Below are positions 45,839 through 55,185 of a stretch of DNA of 64,000 nt, in pieces; position 1 is the stretch's first letter; each line of letters opens with the position of its first letter. Below the pieces are notes generated by a model. It made no database searches, was not told the DNA's origin, and saw only the letters and a program-made list of their open reading frames with translations. Location: NCBI RefSeq assembly GCF_040581405.1, contig NZ_CP137157.1, forward strand, positions 2,726,001 through 2,790,000, written 5' to 3'. The DNA comes from Komagataeibacter sucrofermentans DSM 15973 (lineage in GTDB: Bacteria > Pseudomonadota > Alphaproteobacteria > Acetobacterales > Acetobacteraceae). The position numbers and the translations under genes are program-made.

Positions 45839-46483
45839 ATGATCCAACCCGTCACCCCCGACTATGCGGCACTTGAAGCGACGCCCGTCGCAACCACGCC
45901 CTTTGCCCATGTGGTGGTGCCGCATTTCATCACGCCCGCCGACCTGCGCGCACTGGCCACGAGCATGCCCGACATCCGCTCGGGCGGGTCGTTTCCGCCC
46001 GCGGCACTCAGCCTGTCACCGCTCATGGCGGGGCTGGTGGCGGAGCTGGAAGGGCCACGCCTGCGGCAGGCCATCGCCACCAAATTCGATCTCGACCTTG
46101 ATGCCGCCCCCACCATGCTGACCCTGCGCGGGCGCACGCGGGCAAAGGACGGGCGCATCCACCGCGATTCCGACAGCAAGCGCGTGACCGTGCTGCTCTA
46201 CCTCAACCCTGCCGATGAGGCCGCCTGGGCGCGGCATGAAGGCTGCCTGCGCCTGTTGCGCAACGGGCATGACCTTGAGGATTTCGCCGCCGAGATCCCG
46301 CCCGTCAACGGCACGCTGCTCATCTTTCCCAACGGGCCGGACACATGGCATGGACACCGGCAGTATGTCGGCCCGCGCCATACCATCCAGCTCAATTACA
46401 TGACCAATGACACCCGCGCGCGCAACGAACTGCGTCGCCACCGGTTATCCGCCCTGACCAAGCGGTTGCCCTGGGTGGCCTGA
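45839..46483 (+). CDS. 2-oxoglutarate/Fe(II)-dependent oxygenase family protein
   Basis: 214 residues, double-stranded beta-helix fold of the prolyl-4-hydroxylase-like type. The iron ligands appear as His108-x-Asp110 (HRDSDSKRVTVLLYLN) and His171 (NGPDTWHGHR), with Arg180 (GPRHTIQLNY) as likely 2-oxoglutarate contact. The substrate is unknown. ATG at 45839 gives the family N-terminus (PFAHVVVPHFI). Confidence 0.85.
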   Translation: MIQPVTPDYAALEATPVATTPFAHVVVPHFITPADLRALATSMPDIRSGGSFPPAALSLSPLMAGLVAELEGPRLRQAIATKFDLDLDAAPTMLTLRGRTRAKDGRIHRDSDSKRVTVLLYLNPADEAAWARHEGCLRLLRNGHDLEDFAAEIPPVNGTLLIFPNGPDTWHGHRQYVGPRHTIQLNYMTNDTRARNELRRHRLSALTKRLPWVA

Positions 46484-46571
46484 ACACGGCCCGGGCCATT
46501 GTTTCGCCACGCGGGGCGCCTATCGTGCCCCCGTTCTTCGCCTTCACGATACGCCGAGGTACTCAAAGCCC

Positions 46572-46937
46572 ATGAAGCTGCGTAAACTTACTGCTTCCCT
46601 CCTGTCAGCCAGCTTCGCCCTTGGGCTGCTGGCCACCGCCGTGCCTGCGGCTCATGCCCAGCCCTGGCGTGGCGGACCCGGCCCCGGACCTGGCCCCGGC
46701 TGGCATGGTGGCCCGCCGCATGGCGGCGGTTGGCATGGCGGATGGCGCGGCGGTGGCCGCCGTGGTGGCGGCGCGGGGCTGGCCGTGGGCAGCGGCATTG
46801 CAGGCCTCGCGGTTGGGGCCATGCTGGGCAGCGCGTTGGCCGAGCGGGGGGCCGCCCCGCCGCCGCCCGCCTATTACCCCGCGCCGCCCCCGCCGCCCCC
46901 GCCGCCAGCCTATTACCCCTATGGCGGCGGTTACTGA
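46572..46937 (+). CDS. Exported Gly/Pro/His-rich small protein
   Basis: 121 residues. Signal peptide about 1-29 (SFALGLLATAVPAAHAQ), then a Gly/Pro/His/Arg-rich mature part, a glycine-zipper-like segment GSGIAGLAVGAMLGSALAE, and a Pro/Tyr tail with PPPPPPPPAYYPYGGGY. The layout suggests a periplasmic or envelope-associated small protein. It is followed 51 bases later by another exported protein. No function is known to me. Confidence 0.75.
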   Translation: MKLRKLTASLLSASFALGLLATAVPAAHAQPWRGGPGPGPGPGWHGGPPHGGGWHGGWRGGGRRGGGAGLAVGSGIAGLAVGAMLGSALAERGAAPPPPAYYPAPPPPPPPPAYYPYGGGY

Positions 46938-46988
46938 CCGCCTGACATCCCACGCATCCACTCTCTCCCGCGAAGGAAAATATACAAC

Positions 46989-47522
46989 ATGATGTTCCGC
47001 CGGTTTCTCCCCGCTGCCGCCCTGCTGATGCTGCCCGCCATGGCCATGGCTGCCGACCCGCAGCCTGCGGCCCCCGCAGCGCAGGGCACGCCCAGCTCGA
47101 CCGCATCACTCGCCCACACCCCGCGCGACCCCGCCCCCGATGAGGTCGAGGCCCACATCAAGGCCCTGCATGACGAGCTGGGCATCACCAAAAAGCAGGA
47201 AGCCCTGTGGACGCCGTTCGCGCAGGACATGATGGACAACGCCCAGCGCCTGCATGACGCCATCGAGGCCCGCCGCGACAAGCTGCCCAAGATGAACGCG
47301 GTGGAAAACATGCAGTCCTATGCCGACCTCGTGGCCGAGCGCGCGCATGACATGCAGACGCTCAACAGCGCATTTGCCCCGCTTTATGACAGCTTCTCCA
47401 AAAAGCAGCGCAAGCATGCCGATACCCTGTTCGTTCAGGGCGACAGCGAGCATGCCGAGAAGCAGCAGGAACGTGCTGCCGCAGCACAGGGCGCGACAAC
47501 AGCCGCCCCCGCCGCGCAGTAA
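46989..47522 (+). CDS. Periplasmic LTxxQ (Spy/CpxP-like) family protein
   Basis: 177 residues. Signal peptide 1-22 (LLMLPAMAMAA), then a helical domain with LGITKKQEALWTPFAQDMMD, which fits the LTxxQ motif of Spy/CpxP-like proteins, and a second weaker helix repeat (LNSAFAPLYDSFSKKQRKHAD). The C-terminus is Ala/Gln-rich. Spy and CpxP are periplasmic chaperone or stress proteins. AAGGAAAA lies about 10 bases before the ATG. Confidence 0.8.
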   Translation: MMFRRFLPAAALLMLPAMAMAADPQPAAPAAQGTPSSTASLAHTPRDPAPDEVEAHIKALHDELGITKKQEALWTPFAQDMMDNAQRLHDAIEARRDKLPKMNAVENMQSYADLVAERAHDMQTLNSAFAPLYDSFSKKQRKHADTLFVQGDSEHAEKQQERAAAAQGATTAAPAAQ

Positions 47523-47542
47523 CCAACTGCGCCACAGGCATG

Positions 47543-47579
47543 AAAAAAAGCCCGCGCCATGATGGCGCGGGCTTTTTTA
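47543..47579 (+). terminator. Terminator after the LTxxQ protein gene
   Basis: Inverted repeat aaaagcccgcgccat / atggcgcgggctttttt with almost no loop and a T run on the plus strand. It lies 20 bases after the stop codon, immediately before repeat copy F. Confidence 0.93.
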
Positions 47580-47589
47580 TTATGTGAAA

Positions 47590-47663
47590 AAGTTTTTGAA
47601 GCTTTTTTCAAAAAGCTTTGGAAGAACGCCGCCTTTTTAAAAAAAGGCGACGCCCAAAAACTT
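47590..47663. repeat. Convergent-junction hairpin repeat, copy F
   Basis: D orientation: aagtttttgaagc, hairpin gaagcttttttcaaaaagcttt, spacer gaagaac, hairpin gccgcctttttaaaaaaaggcg, right end cccaaaaactt. The left arm is a few bases shorter than in copy E. It lies between the LTxxQ gene terminator and zwf, whose stop codon is 8 bases further on. Confidence 0.9.
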
Positions 47664-47671
47664 CTGTTTTT

Positions 47672-49216
47672 TCAGGCTTTATCCAACGGGTACCAGGCCC
47701 GCCCGTCACGCGCGAGCAACGCATCCGCGCCCTTGGGGCCGGTAGCGCCTGCTTCATACAGTTCGGGGCCTGTGCTGTCCTGCGCCCAGGCCTGCAGCAC
47801 CGGATCGACCGCCTTCCATGCCGCCTCGATATTGTCAGCGCGCTGGAACAGGGTCTCATCACCCATCAGGCAGTCATAAAGCAGGGTCTCGTAGCCCACA
47901 TTGGGTGACTTGGTGAACACGTCCTCATACCGGAAGCGGGCCTGCACGTCGGTCAGGTCCATTTCCGGCCCCGGCTTTTTCGCGCCAAGCTCCACCGTCA
48001 GCCCCTGGGCTGGCTGGATGTTGAGGATGATGCGGTTGGGCGGCAGGTTCCCGGTCTCGGTATCGCGGAACATCAGCATCGGCGGCTTGCGGAACTGCAC
48101 CACCACCTCCGTGCGGCGCCCGCCCAGCCCCTTGCCGGTGCGCAGGTAGAACGGCACGCCCGCCCAGCGCCAGTTCTCGACATGCAGCTTGAGCGCCACA
48201 TAGGTCTCGGTATTGCTGTGGGGGGCCACGCCGGGGCTTTCGCGGTAGCCCACCATGGGTTTGCCCTCCACCGTGCCGGCTGCGTACTGGCCGCGCACGG
48301 CGTCTTTCGGGTCAATGGGGGTTACGGCCTCGAACAGCTGCTCCTTGGCATTGCGCACGCTCTCGGCATCAAAGGTGTTGGGCGGCTCCATCGCCACCAT
48401 GGCGAAAAGCTGGAACAGGTGGTTGGGCACCATGTCGCGCAGCGCGCCGGTGGGCTCATAGAACGCGCCGCGCTGCTCCACGCCAATGGTCTCGGCGGCG
48501 GTGATCTCGATATGATCGACATATTCGTTGCGCCACAGCGGCTCGAAGATCAGGTTGCCGAATCGCATGGCGAGAATGTTCTGCACCGTCTCCTTGCCCA
48601 GGAAGTGGTCGATGCGGAACACCTGCGACTCGTCAAGCACCGAGAGCACGCGGCGATTGAGTTCTTTCGCGGAGGCGAGATCGGAGCCAAACGGCTTTTC
48701 AATCACCACCCGGCGGAAGGCGCCATCCTTCTGCGCCACGACTCCGGCGGCACCCAGCGTTTCCACCACGGTGGCGAAAAAGCGCGAGGGGATGGCAAGG
48801 TAGAAGATGGCATTGGCGGGCAACTGGCTGCCGAGATTGCGGATGGCATCAACATCGCTGAAATCCGACTTCACGTATTCCATCCGCTGCGCCAGCCAGT
48901 CCCACTGCGCGGCATTGATGCTGGCGGGGTGGAATTCGGCATTGGGGTCGTGGGTAAAGGACTGCATCATGGCATTCAGTCCGTCGCGCCACGCAGCGGT
49001 GGTGCTGTCCACCCGGTCCACCCCGATCACGCGGAAATCCGGATGCAGCAGGCCGCTGCCCACCAGATTGTACAGCGCAGGCACCAGCAGGCGCTTGGTC
49101 AGGTCGCCATGCGCGCCAAATATGACCAGCGTGCACGGCGGCGCGCGGTGCGCGCCTGCGGGGGTGACCGGCAATACCGTGCCGGGCGTTGCGGAAATAT
49201 CAGTTGGTGAGGCCAT
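47672..49216 (-). CDS. zwf: Glucose-6-phosphate 1-dehydrogenase
   Basis: 514 residues. NADP-binding IFGAHGDLTKRLLVPALYNL near residue 33, the catalytic RIDHFLGKETVQNI (active-site His region), RFGNLIFEPLWRNEYVDHI and RTGKGLGGRRTEVVVQF are diagnostic. First step of the oxidative pentose phosphate pathway, the main sugar route in acetic acid bacteria. ATG at 49216 follows AGAGAGA and gives a normal N-terminus. It is not in an operon with pgl or gnd here. Confidence 0.97.
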   Translation of the reverse strand: MASPTDISATPGTVLPVTPAGAHRAPPCTLVIFGAHGDLTKRLLVPALYNLVGSGLLHPDFRVIGVDRVDSTTAAWRDGLNAMMQSFTHDPNAEFHPASINAAQWDWLAQRMEYVKSDFSDVDAIRNLGSQLPANAIFYLAIPSRFFATVVETLGAAGVVAQKDGAFRRVVIEKPFGSDLASAKELNRRVLSVLDESQVFRIDHFLGKETVQNILAMRFGNLIFEPLWRNEYVDHIEITAAETIGVEQRGAFYEPTGALRDMVPNHLFQLFAMVAMEPPNTFDAESVRNAKEQLFEAVTPIDPKDAVRGQYAAGTVEGKPMVGYRESPGVAPHSNTETYVALKLHVENWRWAGVPFYLRTGKGLGGRRTEVVVQFRKPPMLMFRDTETGNLPPNRIILNIQPAQGLTVELGAKKPGPEMDLTDVQARFRYEDVFTKSPNVGYETLLYDCLMGDETLFQRADNIEAAWKAVDPVLQAWAQDSTGPELYEAGATGPKGADALLARDGRAWYPLDKA

Positions 49217-49497
49217 GATCTCTCTAACCGTCCTTGCCTGCGCGGCCGCGGGTGAGGCCACAAAGGCCCCCCACGCACGGGCGCGATGGGTCAAGCGTGC
49301 CTCGGGCACGCGGTACGCCACAAGGCCTATCACCGCATGGAAGCCGCCACCTTGACCTGCCCCCGATTCGATTCCCCCGTTTGGGGCGGCACAGGCTGCT
49401 TGCACGTTGGCGGCACAGGCTCTAGGTGTGCCTACAGTGACGGAAAACGGCCCGTTCCGCGCGAATGGACCGGCATGACAGGACAGGAAAGAAGATT

Positions 49498-50517
49498 ATG
49501 GGTTACCGCGTTGCGGTGGTGGGCGCCACCGGTGCTGTGGGGCGCGAAATCCTCAAGACTCTGGCCGAGCGCCAGTTCCCTGTGGATGAGATCGTGGCCC
49601 TCGCCTCCGCCCGTTCGGCGGGCAAGGAAGTCTCGTTTGGCGATAAAAAGGTGCTCAAGGTGCAGAACCTCGAGACCTTCGACTTCACCGGCTGGGATGT
49701 GGCCCTCTTCTCGCCCGGCGGCGCGGTCTCGGCCGTGCATGCGCCGCGCGCGGCCAAGGCTGGCTGCATCGTGATCGACAACACATCCCACTTCCGCATG
49801 GAACCGGATGTGCCGCTCGTGGTGCCCGAGGTCAATCCCAACGATGTGAAGAAGGCGAAGCGCGGCATCATTGCCAACCCGAACTGCTCGACCATCCAGA
49901 TGGTGGTTGCCCTCAAGCCGCTGCACGACCTGTTCACAATCAGGCGCGTGGTGGTGGCCACCTACCAGGCGGTTGCGGGCGCGGGCAAGAGCGGCATGGA
50001 CGAGCTGTTCAACCAGGCGCGTGGCAGCCTTGTGGGCGACCCGCTCAAGGCCGAGCAGTTCACCAAGCAGATCGCGTTCAACTGCATTCCCCATATCGAC
50101 CGCTTCATGGATGATGGCGCGACGAAGGAAGAGTGGAAGATGACGGTCGAGACCCGCAAGATCCTCGACCCCGACATCGCGGTTTTCGCCACCTGTGTGC
50201 GGGTGCCGGTGTTCATTGGCCATGCCGAGGCCATTACCGTTGAATTCGAGGAACCCGTTGATCTTGCACGTGCCCGCGAGGCCCTGCGCGAGGCACCCGG
50301 CGTGGTGCTGCACGACAAGCGCGAGGATGGCGGCTACGCCACCCCGCTCGAGATCGTGGGCGAGGATGCGACCTATGTCTCGCGCCTGCGCATCGACCCC
50401 ACCGTGCCCAACGGACTCGGCTTTTGGTGCGTGGCCGACAACCTGCGCAAGGGCGCTGCCCTGAACGCGGTGCAGATTGCCGAAACCATGGTCGCCCTCG
50501 ACCTGCTCGGACACTGA
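49498..50517 (+). CDS. asd: Aspartate-semialdehyde dehydrogenase
   Basis: 339 residues. VAVVGATGAVGREILKTL binds NADP, Cys130 in IIANPNCSTIQMV is the catalytic nucleophile, and GAGKSGMDELF and RVPVFIGHAEAITVEF follow the bacterial Asd pattern. It makes aspartate semialdehyde for lysine, diaminopimelate, methionine and threonine synthesis. GGAAAGAAG precedes the ATG. The upstream gap to the divergent zwf carries two direct copies of ggcggcacaggct. Confidence 0.97.
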   Translation: MGYRVAVVGATGAVGREILKTLAERQFPVDEIVALASARSAGKEVSFGDKKVLKVQNLETFDFTGWDVALFSPGGAVSAVHAPRAAKAGCIVIDNTSHFRMEPDVPLVVPEVNPNDVKKAKRGIIANPNCSTIQMVVALKPLHDLFTIRRVVVATYQAVAGAGKSGMDELFNQARGSLVGDPLKAEQFTKQIAFNCIPHIDRFMDDGATKEEWKMTVETRKILDPDIAVFATCVRVPVFIGHAEAITVEFEEPVDLARAREALREAPGVVLHDKREDGGYATPLEIVGEDATYVSRLRIDPTVPNGLGFWCVADNLRKGAALNAVQIAETMVALDLLGH

Positions 50518-50694
50518 AGGACGGGCCTGTGATGGCGGTGCAGCGCGGCTGTACCGCCACCACGGCGGGGGTGGCGTCTCTCAACCTCGTGTTCCCCGCC
50601 TGCGTTGACCCCGCCCGCCGCGCGGCGTAGGACCGAATTCAGACAAGGCGACGGAACAAACCGAAGCCATAACAGGGAAATTGACGAGACGACC

Positions 50695-51153
50695 ATGCAG
50701 GATGTCCGTGATGCGCTCTATGTAGGGCAGCGAAGCGACGGAACTCTGACCAGGCGGCCTATGTCCCCACACCTCCAGGTCTACCGCTTCCGTCTTTCCA
50801 TGTTCCTTTCAATCGCGAACCGCGCTGCTGGTGTCGCCGCCGCAGGCGGTTCGGCACTTGGCCTGTGCTGGATCAGCGCGGCGGCAAAGGGACCAAAATC
50901 TTTCAGCAAGGTCCAGAAAGTGACCGGCAACCCGCTTGGCCAGATGCTGATGGCAGGCTGGGCGCTGGCTCTGGTCTACCACTTCGTGGCAGGGCTGCGC
51001 CATCTGGCGTGGGATAGCGGCTATCGCTTCTCCAAAAAGGAAATCAACGAGGATGGGCCGGTTGCCGTGGGTGTAACACTCGGCACCACGGCAGCCCTTG
51101 TTGCCGGTATCGTTGGCGTTGCGATCTGTCGCTCCCGCAAGAAGGCATCCTGA
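50695..51153 (+). CDS. sdhC: Succinate dehydrogenase cytochrome b subunit
   Basis: 152 residues. RPMSPHLQVYRFRLSMFLSI with the family RP-SPHL motif and SIANRAAGV, three membrane helices, and YHFVAGLRHLAWD, containing the likely heme-ligand His. First gene of sdhCDAB. ATG at 50695 is preferred over an in-frame start at 50605, which would add an Arg-rich extension without homology. Confidence 0.93.
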   Translation: MQDVRDALYVGQRSDGTLTRRPMSPHLQVYRFRLSMFLSIANRAAGVAAAGGSALGLCWISAAAKGPKSFSKVQKVTGNPLGQMLMAGWALALVYHFVAGLRHLAWDSGYRFSKKEINEDGPVAVGVTLGTTAALVAGIVGVAICRSRKKAS

Positions 51154-51155
51154 CC

Positions 51156-51587
51156 ATGAGCAATCCAAAGAAGCCACATGTCACGGTCATGCGCTCGCAG
51201 CTTTCGCGCGCACGGGGCCTGGGTTCGGGGCAGGCCGGTGTCGGCCACTGGTGGGCCGAGCGCGCCTCGGCGGTGGCCCTCGTGCCGCTGTCGGGCTGGT
51301 TCGTGATCCAGGTGTTCCGCCTTGCTGGCGCATCACAGCCGGAAGTGGCGAAGTGGGGCGCGCGCCCCTTCAACACCACCATGATGCTGTCGCTGGTGAT
51401 CCTGACCTTCTATCACACCCAGCTTGGGCTGCAGGTCATCATTGATGACTATGTGCACGGCAAGGCGCACCTGCCTGCTGGCCTGCTGATGAAGGGGATC
51501 GTCTTCCTTCTGGGTCTGTTCGGCACGGTTTCCGTACTGAAGCTGGCGCTGGCCGGCAGCAGCCGGAGCACGATCGCCGCGGGCTGA
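51156..51587 (+). CDS. sdhD: Succinate dehydrogenase membrane anchor subunit
   Basis: 143 residues with three membrane helices. GVGHWWAERASAVALVPLS near residue 30 and FYHTQLGLQVIIDDYVHG, with the conserved His and the DDY quinone-site residues, are typical of alphaproteobacterial SdhD. Starts 2 bases after the sdhC stop. 97 bases separate it from sdhA. Confidence 0.93.
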   Translation: MSNPKKPHVTVMRSQLSRARGLGSGQAGVGHWWAERASAVALVPLSGWFVIQVFRLAGASQPEVAKWGARPFNTTMMLSLVILTFYHTQLGLQVIIDDYVHGKAHLPAGLLMKGIVFLLGLFGTVSVLKLALAGSSRSTIAAG

Positions 51588-51684
51588 AGCCCGCGCAATC
51601 GCCTGAGCAGAACATGACATTCGCGGACCGGCGGGCCGCACCCGCGGCCGGCCGTCCGAACGAGCATCGGGACACGTCCAAGAA

Positions 51685-53496
51685 ATGAACGCGACCACTT
51701 CACCACTCACCGGCTCCTACAGGATCGTTGACCACGCATATGACGTGGTTGTCGTAGGCGCTGGTGGCTCCGGCCTGAGGGCCACGCTGGGCATGGGGGC
51801 CGCTGGCCTCAAGACCGCCTGCGTGACCAAGGTTTTCCCCACACGCAGCCACACCGTCGCAGCGCAGGGCGGCATTGGCGCATCGCTTGGCAACATGGCC
51901 GAGGATAACTGGCGCTGGCACATGTACGACACCGTAAAGGGGTCGGACTGGCTGGGCGATCAGGACGCCATCGAATACATGTGCCGCGAGGCCGTGCCCG
52001 CCGTGCAGGAACTCGAGCACATGGGCGTGCCGTTTTCACGCACGGAAGATGGCAAGATCTACCAGCGCCCCTTCGGTGGCCACATGCGCAATTATGGCGA
52101 GGCCCCGGTGCCCCGCGCCTGCGCCGCCGCCGACCGCACGGGCCATGCCATCCTGCACACGCTGTACCAGCAGTGCCTGAAGCATAACGTCGAATTCTTT
52201 GTCGAATACTTCGCCATCGACCTGATCATGGATGAAGACGGCACATGCCGTGGCGTGATGGCCTGGTGCCTGGAAGATGGCACGCTGCACCGCTTCCGCG
52301 CGCAGAAGGTGGTTCTGGCCACCGGCGGCTATGGCCGCGCCTATCATTCGTGCACCTCGGCCCACACCTGCACCGGTGATGGCGGCGGCATGGCCATCCG
52401 CGCGGGCATTCCCATGCAGGACATGGAGTTCGTGCAGTTCCACCCCACCGGCATCTTCCCCGCAGGCTGCCTGCTGACGGAAGGCTGCCGTGGCGAAGGT
52501 GGCTACCTCACCAACTCCAAGGGCGAGCGCTTCATGGAGCGTTATGCGCCCACCGCCAAGGATCTCGCCTCCCGCGATGTCGTCTCGCGCGCCATGACCA
52601 TCGAAATCAACGAAGGGCGTGGCTGCGGGCCGGAGAAGAACTACATCATGCTCCATCTCGAGCATCTTGGCCCCGAGATCCTGCATGAGCGCCTGCCCGG
52701 CATTTCCGAGACCGCGCGCATCTTCGCGGGCATCGACGTGACCAAGGAGCCGGTGCCGGTCCTGCCCACGGTGCACTACAACATGGGTGGCATCCCCACC
52801 AACTACCATGGCGAGGTCATCCGCCCCACGGCTGACGATGTCGATGCGGTAGTGCCCGGCCTGATGGCCGTGGGTGAAGCCGCCTGCGTGTCCGTGCATG
52901 GCGCCAACCGCCTTGGCACCAACTCGCTGCTCGACCTTGTGGTGTTTGGCCGCGCCGCCGCCCAGCGCGCCGCCGCCACCATCAAGAGCGAGGAAGTGAT
53001 CCCGCCGCTGCCCGAAGGCGCGGGCGAGGCCGCGATCGCGCGCTTTGACAGGCTGCGCTACGCCAAGGGCAAGACCCATGTGGCCGACATGCGCTCCAAG
53101 CTGCAGCGCACCATGCAAAAGCACGCCGCCGTCTTCCGCAATACCGAAAGCCTGGCGCAGGGTGTGGAGAAGATAAAGGAAATCTGGTCGGAACTGCCCG
53201 ACATCTCGATCAACGACCGCTCGCTGATCTGGAACAGTGACCTGATGGAAGCGCTCGAGTTCGAGAACCTGCTCGCCAACGCCACCGTGACCATGGCAGG
53301 CGCCGATGCCCGCCACGAAAGCCGCGGCGCGCAGGCCCATGACGATTATCCCGATCGTGATGACAAGAACTGGATGAAGCACACCGTCGCCCACATGACC
53401 GACGCGGGCGATGTCACGCTGAGCTACCGCCCCGTGCACATGAAAACGCTGACCGACGATGTGCAGGTCTTCCCCCCCAAGAAGCGCGTCTACTGA
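51685..53496 (+). CDS. sdhA: Succinate dehydrogenase flavoprotein subunit
   Basis: 603 residues. FAD-binding [15 protein letters not shown], the covalent-flavin His in [34 protein letters not shown], the [15 protein letters not shown] region and [18 protein letters not shown] are all present. Oxidises succinate to fumarate in the TCA cycle and passes electrons to SdhB. Confidence 0.98.
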   Translation: MNATTSPLTGSYRIVDHAYDVVVVGAGGSGLRATLGMGAAGLKTACVTKVFPTRSHTVAAQGGIGASLGNMAEDNWRWHMYDTVKGSDWLGDQDAIEYMCREAVPAVQELEHMGVPFSRTEDGKIYQRPFGGHMRNYGEAPVPRACAAADRTGHAILHTLYQQCLKHNVEFFVEYFAIDLIMDEDGTCRGVMAWCLEDGTLHRFRAQKVVLATGGYGRAYHSCTSAHTCTGDGGGMAIRAGIPMQDMEFVQFHPTGIFPAGCLLTEGCRGEGGYLTNSKGERFMERYAPTAKDLASRDVVSRAMTIEINEGRGCGPEKNYIMLHLEHLGPEILHERLPGISETARIFAGIDVTKEPVPVLPTVHYNMGGIPTNYHGEVIRPTADDVDAVVPGLMAVGEAACVSVHGANRLGTNSLLDLVVFGRAAAQRAAATIKSEEVIPPLPEGAGEAAIARFDRLRYAKGKTHVADMRSKLQRTMQKHAAVFRNTESLAQGVEKIKEIWSELPDISINDRSLIWNSDLMEALEFENLLANATVTMAGADARHESRGAQAHDDYPDRDDKNWMKHTVAHMTDAGDVTLSYRPVHMKTLTDDVQVFPPKKRVY

Positions 53497-53522
53497 CGTA
53501 ACGGCGGAAAAGGAACGAGACG

Positions 53523-54305
53523 ATGGTCGAATTCAGACTGCCAAAGAACAGCACGGTGGGCAAAGGCCGCATTTTCACGGCAGCCCCCGGTGCCTCCAAT
53601 GTCAAGAATTTCCGGATCTATCGCTGGAGCCCGGATGATGACAGCAACCCCGTGGTCGATACCTATGAGATCGACCTCGACAAGATCGGCCCGATGGTGC
53701 TCGACGCGCTGATCCACATCAAGAACGATGTGGACTCCACGCTCACCTTCCGCCGCTCGTGCCGCGAGGGCATCTGCGGGTCGTGCGCCATGAACATCGC
53801 GGGCGAGAACACGCTGGCCTGCCTCAAGCCCATCCGCGACATCGAGGGCGATATCGCGATCTATCCGCTGCCGCACATGCCGGTTATCAAGGATCTGGTG
53901 CCCGACCTTGATGGCGCCTATGCCCAGCTGCGCTCGATCGACCCGTGGCTGAAATCCGATACCGCGCCGCCGCCCGATTCCGAGCGCCGCCAGAGCATTG
54001 AGGAACGCGCCGAGCTTGATGGCATGTGGGAGTGCATCCTGTGCTTCTGCTGCTCCACCTCGTGCCCGTCCTACTGGTGGAATGGTGATCGCTACCTCGG
54101 CCCGGCAACGCTGCTGGCGGCCTATCGCTGGATTGCCGACAGCCGCGACGAGCATGCGGGCGACCGGCTGGATGCGCTGGAAGATCCGCTCAAGCTCTAT
54201 GCCTGCCGCACCATCATGAACTGCACCCAGACCTGCCCCAAGGGCCTGAACCCCGCCAAGGCGATTGGCCGGATCAAGGAACTGCAGCTTGAACGCAAGG
54301 CGTAA
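53523..54305 (+). CDS. sdhB: Succinate dehydrogenase iron-sulfur subunit
   Basis: 260 residues. [2Fe-2S] motif [12 protein letters not shown], then [16 protein letters not shown] and [17 protein letters not shown] for the [4Fe-4S] and [3Fe-4S] clusters. Carries electrons from SdhA to the membrane quinone. Last gene of sdhCDAB; a terminator follows 33 bases later. Confidence 0.98.
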   Translation: MVEFRLPKNSTVGKGRIFTAAPGASNVKNFRIYRWSPDDDSNPVVDTYEIDLDKIGPMVLDALIHIKNDVDSTLTFRRSCREGICGSCAMNIAGENTLACLKPIRDIEGDIAIYPLPHMPVIKDLVPDLDGAYAQLRSIDPWLKSDTAPPPDSERRQSIEERAELDGMWECILCFCCSTSCPSYWWNGDRYLGPATLLAAYRWIADSRDEHAGDRLDALEDPLKLYACRTIMNCTQTCPKGLNPAKAIGRIKELQLERKA

Positions 54306-54337
54306 GGGCTTCTTCCTTCATTCGTGATTGACGCGGA

Positions 54338-54370
54338 AAGCGCTGGATGTGAAAAATCCAGCGCTTTTTT
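54338..54370 (+). terminator. Terminator of the sdhCDAB operon
   Basis: Inverted repeat aagcgctggat / atccagcgctt with a 7-base loop, followed by TTTTTT on the plus strand. Confidence 0.93.
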
Positions 54371-54400
54371 CGTCTCCACCCATTTGAAAGGACAAGGCCG

Positions 54401-55066
54401 GTGTTTGAGGGAAACCTGTCCACCCCCGCTGGCCGAAGCCGCGCCTGGATCGACAGCCTGTTTGTTGACCACGCCATCCTGCGCCAGACCTGGACCAACT
54501 TCCGCACGGTCATTCCCGGCCGGGTCTATCGCTGCAACCACCCCACGCCGTGGCGACTGCGGCTGGCCACGCGCCGCCTGGGCCTGAAAACGCTGGTCAA
54601 CCTGCGCGGGCACCGCAAATGTGGCTCGGATGCGCTCTCACGCGAGGCAGCCCACGCCCTTGGCCTGCGGCATATCGACATGGCGTTTGAAAGCCGCAAC
54701 GCCCCCCACCGCGACCGCATCGAGCGCTTTGAGCGCATCTACCGCGATGATATCCGCTTTCCCATGCTCATGCACTGCAAGTCGGGCGCTGACCGCACGG
54801 GGCTTGCGGCGGGGCTGGTGATCCTGTTCGAGGGCGGCACGGCCAGGCAGGCGCTACGCCAGCTTTCATGGAAGAACGGGCATTTCAACTCATCACGCAC
54901 CGGCGTGCTTGATGCGTTCTTCCTGCGCTACGCGGCGGAAGCGGAAGGGCGCATTCCCTTCATGGACTGGGTGCGCACGGAATATGACGAAGACCGCCTG
55001 CGCCATGATTTCCGCGCGGGCAGGATCGCGTCCTTCATGACCGATCAGGTGCTGCGGCGGGAATGA
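54401..55066 (+). CDS. Tyrosine/dual-specificity protein phosphatase-like protein
   Basis: 221 residues. The P-loop HCKSGADRTG carries the CX5R signature with Cys126 and Arg132; the general-acid region would lie near residues 95-112. NLRGHRKCGS and the PGRVYRCNHPTPWRL N-terminus are like the DSP/tyrosine-phosphatase-type proteins found across alphaproteobacteria. The start is GTG at 54401 with AAGGACAAGG just upstream. The substrate is unknown. Monocistronic, behind the sdh terminator. Confidence 0.88.
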   Translation: MFEGNLSTPAGRSRAWIDSLFVDHAILRQTWTNFRTVIPGRVYRCNHPTPWRLRLATRRLGLKTLVNLRGHRKCGSDALSREAAHALGLRHIDMAFESRNAPHRDRIERFERIYRDDIRFPMLMHCKSGADRTGLAAGLVILFEGGTARQALRQLSWKNGHFNSSRTGVLDAFFLRYAAEAEGRIPFMDWVRTEYDEDRLRHDFRAGRIASFMTDQVLRRE

Positions 55067-55093
55067 CAATGGGGAACGCCGGTCATCATAAAA

Positions 55094-55168
55094 AAGTCTT
55101 TGGTGAAGCTTTTTTCAAAAAGCTTTAAAAACACCGTCTTTGTGAAAAACGGGCGGCACCCAAAAACT
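55094..55168. repeat. Convergent-junction hairpin repeat, copy G
   Basis: D orientation and more diverged: aagtctttggtg, hairpin gaagcttttttcaaaaagctt, then accgtctttgtgaaaaacgg in place of the GC hairpin, and cacccaaaaact at the right. It lies between the phosphatase gene and the XRE regulator, which are convergent. Confidence 0.85.
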
Positions 55169-55185
55169 GTCTCATGATGACAGGC

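Noticed and set aside
47590-47663. Reading the hairpin repeats simply as ordinary single-gene terminators
   Set aside because: Sequence is shared almost base for base between unrelated loci, in both orientations, and several sites have a separate gene-specific terminator beside the repeat (15172, 37610, 47543).
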